Positions 58,301-64,000 of a stretch of 64,000 bases of DNA are shown one piece after another. This DNA comes from Oscheius dolichura. Lineage: Eukaryota > Nematoda > Chromadorea > Rhabditida > Rhabditidae. Below the pieces are notes generated by a model. That model did not search any database, had not been told where the DNA came from, and worked only from the letters and a program-made list of their open reading frames with translations. The stretch's first letter is position 1, and each line of letters starts with the position of its first letter. The position numbers and the translations under genes are program-made. The stretch lies in NCBI GenBank assembly GCA_932521035.1, contig OW051495.1, positions 7,688,001 through 7,752,000 on the forward strand, read 5' to 3'.

Positions 58301-60501
58301 CTTCTGCCCGCCGGAAAGGGCTACTCCTCCCGTTCCAAGAACCGTATCATAACCCTGCACTTTTTTGAAATTCGTACGGAGTATTCTCACCTTTTCTAGC
58401 TTTATAATAAACTCATGAGCATTTGCTATCCCCGCTGCTTCTTCTACTTTCTCATCGCTGACATTCCTTCCCAGAGCAATGTTCTCCTTTATCGTTCCAT
58501 TAAATAGACATGGCTCTTGTTGAACAATTCCAATCAGTCTCCTCAGTTCGCGGACATTGATCTTCTCTATTTCTATTCCATCTATTGTTATTTTCCCTTC
58601 TCCTTTATCGTAAAGTCGTGTCAGAAGAGCAATCTGAAGAATGCAATGTAGAACAAAGGATTTGAAGCATACGGTAGTACTTTTTCCACAGCCACTATGA
58701 CCAACGAAGGCTATTGTTTCCCCGGCATCTGCAGTCCAGGTGCAACCAGTTAGGACTTTGCTTTCCCTGAAATAACATCCTTAACTTGCTTTTAGTAGAG
58801 AAAGTATAATACTCTAAATCATTTTTTCCCGCGTTTTTTTCTGAGCCCGCGAAACGGCCGGTGAAAAGACGCCTGGCAGTCCCTTTAAAAACTGCTAACC
58901 ACGCCAGATTACAAAAGTCCGCCATCCTAACTCGTTCACTTTCCTACCTCGTCGGATATTTGAAGTGAACATCTTGAAATTCGATCCTTCCCTGGCAGTT
59001 CATTAACTTTTCTTGATTATCAGCCTCTGGATCAACTTTAGACGTCTGAATGACTTTTCTTTTCTTCAAAAATGGACGAACTCTATCAATAGTCTCATAA
59101 ATGACTGCAGCAGCCACCCGTGCCTTTAAAATCGCCATCATATGAGGCCCTAGGAGAGCCAAGAACCACCCACCCAACTGTAGCGTATTTACCGCCATGA
59201 GAATAGTCCCAGGATCATATATTCCTGGATTATGGAAATAGGTTGTTATTCCGAATCTGAAAACATTGTCGTTCCCTATAAGGAAATGAACTTACAACAG
59301 GGCAAACGCGGAAAGTACGTAGATCTCAAAAAGCATAAAACCCTCAAAGAATCCATTTAAAAAACTTATACGGACAGTTTTGTCTAGACTCTGATTCAAT
59401 GTATTGCTGTATTTCTGAAAAGCAAAATTGATTACAGATCTATTTAACTGAATTGTGATTTTCACCTGCACCATGGATTCCTGTCCATTACAAGCCGCAA
59501 CCGTTTTCACATTCATTATGCACTCCTCTGCAATCGCGCTGGCTTCATTTGTCGATGCCATAGAATCTTTCATCGGTCCTGCGGAGCACTAAAATTTCAG
59601 AATATAGTTTCCATTTTCCAACAATCCCTTACCCTAGCCATCATTCCCATGGCCATAGCTCCCAGTGGTCCCAGCGCGACACAGATGATAGTCACTCTCC
59701 AGTTGATAATAAAGCCAAAGAGGGTAGAGAAGATAAATGTAGTCAATCCTCGGGTTATCAGGCCGAATTTATCAGCCATTCCGTCTTGGATCCTCTCGAT
59801 GTTGTTGTTTAAATGGGAAGAGATAAGGCCGGCATCATGAGCGTCAAGCCAGACGGCGTCTTGCCGCAGCACCGCGTTCAAATATTCAAATCTCGTCTTT
59901 TTGATGATGTTCGTACACGCTGTTAGAAGTAGCCAAGACTATATTTATTTCCTAATTATAAAGAGTAAAAAGTACCTGTAGATACGTAATGGCAATCATT
60001 ATTATGGCTAGAATTGCGTCAGCTATGCACCAGTGGATGACAGACCACCACAGGTCATCATTATGCACATGTTGCTAAAATACTTCAATTTAGAGAAAGG
60101 TCTTGACAAGAATTTTGGTATAAAAAAGGAAATCTTACGTCTGTTGGTACCAACAAGTATAAATTCGAAATATAGCCCATAAGAAGGCAGGTAGTATTTT
60201 GTAGAATACCGATAACTACAGCTAAAATTAAGCCAGCCCCAACATAGATTCGATCTTTTCTTGTACTGTAACGGAACTGGAATTAATCTTGTCATTCTTT
60301 TCTACTTTTTTTCCTACCAATTCTCTGATGGGAACAGGTTGAGCTTCTAATTTTTCATTAGCTAAATCTCCTCTAAAATATGGAAGATTGGAAAGACGGC
60401 TTCAGTTTCCCTTACCGGCAAATAAGAATATTGATAAAGCGACTGACCCATGTTTGTTGTAGTCCTTCATTTTCATCATCGTCTTCTATTTTTTTCGTCA
60501 T
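55374..60501 (-). CDS. P-glycoprotein (ABCB-type full ABC transporter), second TMD shortened
   Basis: Twenty-four exons join in consistent phase from 60501 to TAG at 55376-55374 and give about 1220 residues. Both nucleotide-binding domains are complete. NBD1 has Walker [10 protein letters not shown], signature ALSGGQKQR, Walker [13 protein letters not shown] and H-loop [11 protein letters not shown]2 has [30 protein letters not shown] and [12 protein letters not shown]1 ([20 protein letters not shown] onward) has six helices. TMD2 begins at exon 14 with [20 protein letters not shown], corresponding to TM8. I find no exon for TM7 in the 254-bp intron between 57742 and 57488, although ABCB proteins have one there. 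The expected function is ATP-driven export of lipophilic compounds and xenobiotics. The ATG follows a TTCTTCAG acceptor. The linker is rich in Ser/Arg. Confidence 0.88.
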
Positions 60502-61449
60502 TTTCTGAAGAAAAAAAATTGCAGGAGGAAAGTCTAATAGTCTGACAATGTTGAGAATTAAAGAAAATCCGTCAAAATATTGGTAAAAAATGGTATATCA
60601 GAGCAATAATCGATTACAAATTCCCACAAATTCGAGGACGGTTGTAAACTGTGCGTCTGCAAAAATGACGAATATGTTCTGTTGCACAAGGAGCACCACT
60701 ATTTTGTGGCGGAAAAATTGTCGGGGGACCAGCCCCCAATGACCATCGAATTAGGGAAAAGGGAAAAATATTGGCGGAACTGAAGACAGGTCCTTCATCA
60801 TTCGCTCTATTCTGACTTTATAATTCTGCCGTTTTCCGCATATGACGCTACCCACCAACTTATGATAATGTTGTGATTTTGATCAATTGGAAAACGGTAT
60901 TTGTAGTGATTATTTTGGGAGGAAAGGTCAGAGTGGGAGCAAGCATCTGAATTAATGGAATCAGTAGGAGAGAGACGGACTAATGCTCATCTTGGGGCCA
61001 GTTAGAATAGAGGGTAAAACTGATGATTTCTGAATTGAAAACGGGCCGGATCTTATCGGCTGATCTTGGAGAACCAGACAATCAGTTGGAACTATTCGCG
61101 GGTTATCGGCTTCAGCGAATTTTGCCGAAGTGTCACTGTTATCTTTGTTGCTCTTTGCTGTTTATTGAACTGTTCAATTCGCGGGAAATGAGTGAGTTTG
61201 ATCTGCTGTTCGACTTTTTCTTTGATTTTCGCATAATCTAGGAGTTGTCATAAAGTCAACAAAGCGGGATACTTCCATTAGCATCAATATCCTGCTGTGA
61301 CCTGGGTCTACTTTAATTTCCAAAGGAAACCGCTTCTGGGAGGGCATCTACGGTACCCGGTGGCTTCTGGAGACCTTTGTGAAATGTACCAGAATCAAGA
61401 AGGCTCAATTAGAATAAAGTATTTATTTTTCTCTTTAACACTTATAAAA
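60502..61449. other. Promoter region of the P-glycoprotein gene
   Basis: About 950 bp between the P-glycoprotein start and the 3' end of the collagen gene on the same strand. The collagen polyadenylation signal is at 61427-61422. The region is AT-rich with A tracts. I see no TATA box at a convincing distance and no further gene. Confidence 0.4.
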
Positions 61450-62529
61450 CTAGACAAGTTTCTTTCTGTTCCTGTAGGAATCAGTCTCCGAAGTGCCGCC
61501 AACGGCTGGCCTACTTGGCGGTTCATATGATTGGGCACTTCTGGGCGGGCATTTACAGTAACCTAAAACCTTTCTTTCTTACTATCTCCTCCACTCACCT
61601 GAATCAGGTCCCGGTAGGCCATTAGCTCCAGGACCTCCAGGTTGACCAGGTCCGCCTGGACTTCCCGGCCGACCTGGGAATCCTTGTGGCCCGGCAGGTC
61701 CAAGAGCACCAGGTCCCGAATTTTCTCCATTATTTCCAGCAGGTCCCATAGGGCCAGGGGCTCCAGGAGCCCCGGAAAGGCCAGGGGATCCTCGTAGCTG
61801 GCGTGTTCCAGGGCCTCCAGGTTGCCCGGGATTTCCGTCCAGTCCATTTCTTCCGGGACTACCGGGCTCTCCAACAGGTCCCACGGGGCCAGGCGCTCCG
61901 GGAGAGCCTGGAAAGCCTGGACCTCCAGGATTTCCGTTTGCTCCCGGAGCTCCTTGATTTCCATCAGGTCCTGGAGGTCCTTGAGGACCAGCAGGGCAAG
62001 TGATGCAGGCCTCGCCATGGGGATTATGAGCCTTTCCAGCATTTCCATCCCCTCCTGGCTGTCCGGAATGGCCGGGCTCACCATCATGTCCTGAACAGAT
62101 TGTTATTATTAACCAGCTTTATAAGTCCATACCAGGTTGTCCTGCAGGGCCAGGAGGACCCGCTGGGCAGCCAGAAGCCTGTGCTGCACACTGGCAGCTA
62201 GAGAAACTCGCCACACTGGTCTCCATATAGCTGTCTCCTCCAACATAACCTCTCTTTTGCCTCATAAACGCTTTTAGAACTAAACTCCTTCTAGACGCTC
62301 CATTTTCAGACACCATTTTGTTCCAGGCTTCGTCTGCTATAACCTAAAAGAATTCCTTACTTTAGCTGTAGGATTTCAAAACCTTAAAGTCCCTGGCTTC
62401 TGTAGCTACCATTTCTTGGAGATCAGAGAGTTCATTAGAAACATTGACTATGACAAACCAGGTTCCTATCATTATAACTAGGGTGGCAGATAAAGTACCG
62501 ACCACTACATATTCTCCCAGCCGTCCCAT
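61450..62529 (-). CDS. Cuticle collagen
   Basis: Exons 62529-62383, 62343-62133, 62090-61599 and 61562-61450 join in phase to 320 residues. The N-terminus has a TM/signal-anchor segment ([20 protein letters not shown]) and the collagen N-domain pattern [14 protein letters not shown] furin-like cleavage site R-Q-K-R (FMRQKRGY) follows, then a cysteine cluster [12 protein letters not shown]. Gly-X-Y blocks are interrupted by [10 protein letters not shown] and short breaks. The tail [11 protein letters not shown] with closing Cys pair is typical of nematode cuticle collagens. It forms trimers secreted by the hypodermis into the cuticle. If splicing at 61599 were missed, a false stop would follow eight bases later; the spliced form keeps the conserved YCxCP tail. 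AATAAA at 61427-61422. Confidence 0.93.
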
Positions 62530-62851
62530 CTGAAAAATCTAATTTAAAAAACGATGGGGAAATCAAAATTAAAAGATTCCGTTCGAGAGAAAAGCGGGAA
62601 TAAAGGTAGAAGAGAAATGAGAAGGAAAAAGGCTCCCACCTGGAGTAAAACATTAGAAACCAGCTGTCAACCGGCTTATATATCACTGTCTCCCAAAAGG
62701 TCACAGTTATCTTTTCCCTGTGTGGCAAACTGGTATCAGCGGGATATCCGTCCACTCCTATAGTTTTCTCTTTGCCCAACAATGATTACTCATTCCATAG
62801 ACCATGGAACGGGTGCAATTCCATTTCCGTGTGTTTAAATGTGTGTTATGT

Positions 62852-63815
62852 TTAAGCACAATAATTAACAGAATCACAGGGACGAATCTCACAAACATAT
62901 GGGTAAATTGCTTGGCAATCTATAGGAGTCCAATATCCATAGGCGTCTCTATCGTATAGAGGTTTAACTTGGCCAATAGTGCAAGGTGGAGTACTTGATT
63001 GCAGACAATCACCATTACGGCATTTTCAGGGGTTCGAGGGATCGCGTACTAATGGCGTACCATCTGACCAGTCTGTCGAATTCCTTTCTGTTTTTGTCAA
63101 GCCGATGAAGAACGAATGATATACGTCTTCGGCCCTATAATCTGGGAAAAGATTATTGAGGTATGAGAGATTCGTTTAGTCTTCGCCCATAGCCACAATT
63201 CCTCTATGTTGTTCTTGACAACTTTGAACAGCCTGTTCATAAGTTGAAGGGCTTTTCATGGGAACGTAGCAGCCTGAAATGTTTAAAAGTTACAAAGCTA
63301 ATGTGCAAGGGCAGTGAGGCCGATTTTAGCTACAGTACACCATTTTAACAAAAGCATCTCGTTATTTTATATAATTAGTCTTATGCTTTTTACTTTGTCT
63401 AATATTTACCTGTTACTGGATAACCTCTGACGTTGGTTAAGTACAGACCCGAGGCGCAAAAACCTCGGCATCATCAGAATAAACAACAATTCCCAGACGA
63501 GTGGTAAAGTTCTGAAGATTTAATCCTTTTATATTGATTTAAAAACATTTTACGCTTTCAGTGTAGTCCATAGTTTTAGTGGTAAACCAGTCAAAAATTG
63601 TAGCAGTAGCACCGCACAATCCCTTATACCTCTGAGTCGGAGCGGACGCTTGCATCACAACGACAACATCCACCCAAGCTGTTTCTGTATTGCATCTGAC
63701 ATACCAGTAGATGAGGATACATTACAGCAACTTACTGGCACTTGGGCCCAGGTGGCACGTATTGTCCAGAAGCCAGAGAAAGGTAAACAAATAAGCACAG
63801 AGACGACTTGAGCAT
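62852..63815 (-). pseudogene. Broken VWA plus C-type lectin (CLEC) gene
   Basis: The start is good: signal peptide MLKSSLCLFVYLSLASG, exon 63815-63736, then exon 63695-63554 with CNTETAWVDVVVVMQASAP (VWA core) and exon 63511 onward with TTRLGIVVYSDDAEVFA. The frame then fails: TAA follows in this frame, while the neighbouring frame continues as CASGLYLTNVRGYPVT into a CTLD exon (from about 63275). The CTLD reads CYVPMKSPSTYEQAV, HSFFIGLTKTERNSTDW and YWTPIDCQAIYPYVCE, but has a TAA at 63178-63176 and a TGA at 63028-63026. About half of the VWA domain is also missing compared with nematode VWA-CTLD lectins. The combination of frameshift, internal deletion and two stops means a pseudogene. Confidence 0.8.
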
Positions 63816-64000
63816 TTTCAGTGGGCCTTAAAGGCAAAAGTGAATGCCACGGGTCGTCTTATCTTAATTTTCCCCTTATTTGCTAAATATAAGTCGACAA
63901 AAAAATGCTGACTATCCTCCGAGCATTTACTCAACAAATCAATGATTCTCTCTTTGAAATAATTTCAACACACATGTTTAATATTAAAAAAACGGTACTT
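63816..64000. other. 5' flank of the lectin pseudogene
   Basis: AT-rich DNA upstream of the pseudogene start, cut by the window edge. No gene or clear promoter element is visible. Confidence 0.4.

Noticed and set aside
61582-61598. Collagen ending in GEWRR at an earlier stop
   Set aside because: A GTGAG donor at 61598 and an acceptor before 61562 give the conserved collagen tail YCKCPPRS, so the earlier stop is intronic.
1-64000. Bacterial-type systems (operons, CRISPR, phage defence)
   Set aside because: Pervasive spliceosomal introns, AATAAA signals and metazoan gene families show nuclear nematode DNA; no repeat-spacer array or bacterial gene was seen.

Overview
The window is nuclear DNA of a rhabditid-type nematode. 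Introns are mostly 38-60 bp with TTTTCAG or TTTTAG acceptors, and many start codons sit directly behind such an acceptor, as expected for SL trans-splicing. AATAAA sites lie close to stop codons. The gene content is typical of nematodes: chemoreceptors of the srx, srv and srh/str type, a transthyretin-like protein, an SXP/RAL-2 protein, a cuticle collagen, a VWA-CTLD lectin relic, a Fer-like kinase and a nematode PTP. I assembled gene models by hand from splice signals, reading phase and protein-family similarity. Coordinates span the first to the last coding base, introns included. Gene symbols are blank because orthologues cannot be fixed from sequence alone.

Layout. 0-21 kb: a small secreted peptide, a GC-rich Fer-like tyrosine kinase, a coiled-coil protein, a str-type receptor, a SWEET transporter, a PTP, an srv/srg-type receptor, a possible neuropeptide-like precursor, a TTL gene whose 953-bp intron holds a large inverted repeat, and an SXP/RAL-2 protein. 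23-28 kb: two tandem srx receptors with matching exon lengths. 28-36 kb: a complete 19-exon receptor guanylyl cyclase with a complete antisense SET/MYND (SMYD-like) gene inside its third intron, followed by a LINE remnant. 36-40 kb: an unrecognised 12-exon gene for about 538 residues. 42-50 kb: four tandem srh/str-like receptors, two of which share a 562-bp block identical through exons and introns. 50-64 kb: a predicted tail-anchored protein, a P-glycoprotein with no recognisable TM7, a cuticle collagen and a VWA-CTLD pseudogene.

How they may work together (inference): at least eight receptor-like genes (seven 7TM chemoreceptors and one receptor guanylyl cyclase) make this a sensory-gene-rich, rapidly duplicating region, where tandem duplication, gene conversion, frameshifts and pseudogenes are visible. 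The kinase and the PTP belong to families that are expanded and often sperm-expressed in nematodes. The coding exons of both are clearly more GC-rich than the AT-rich chemoreceptor exons. I found no CRISPR array, operon of bacterial type, or intact transposon.
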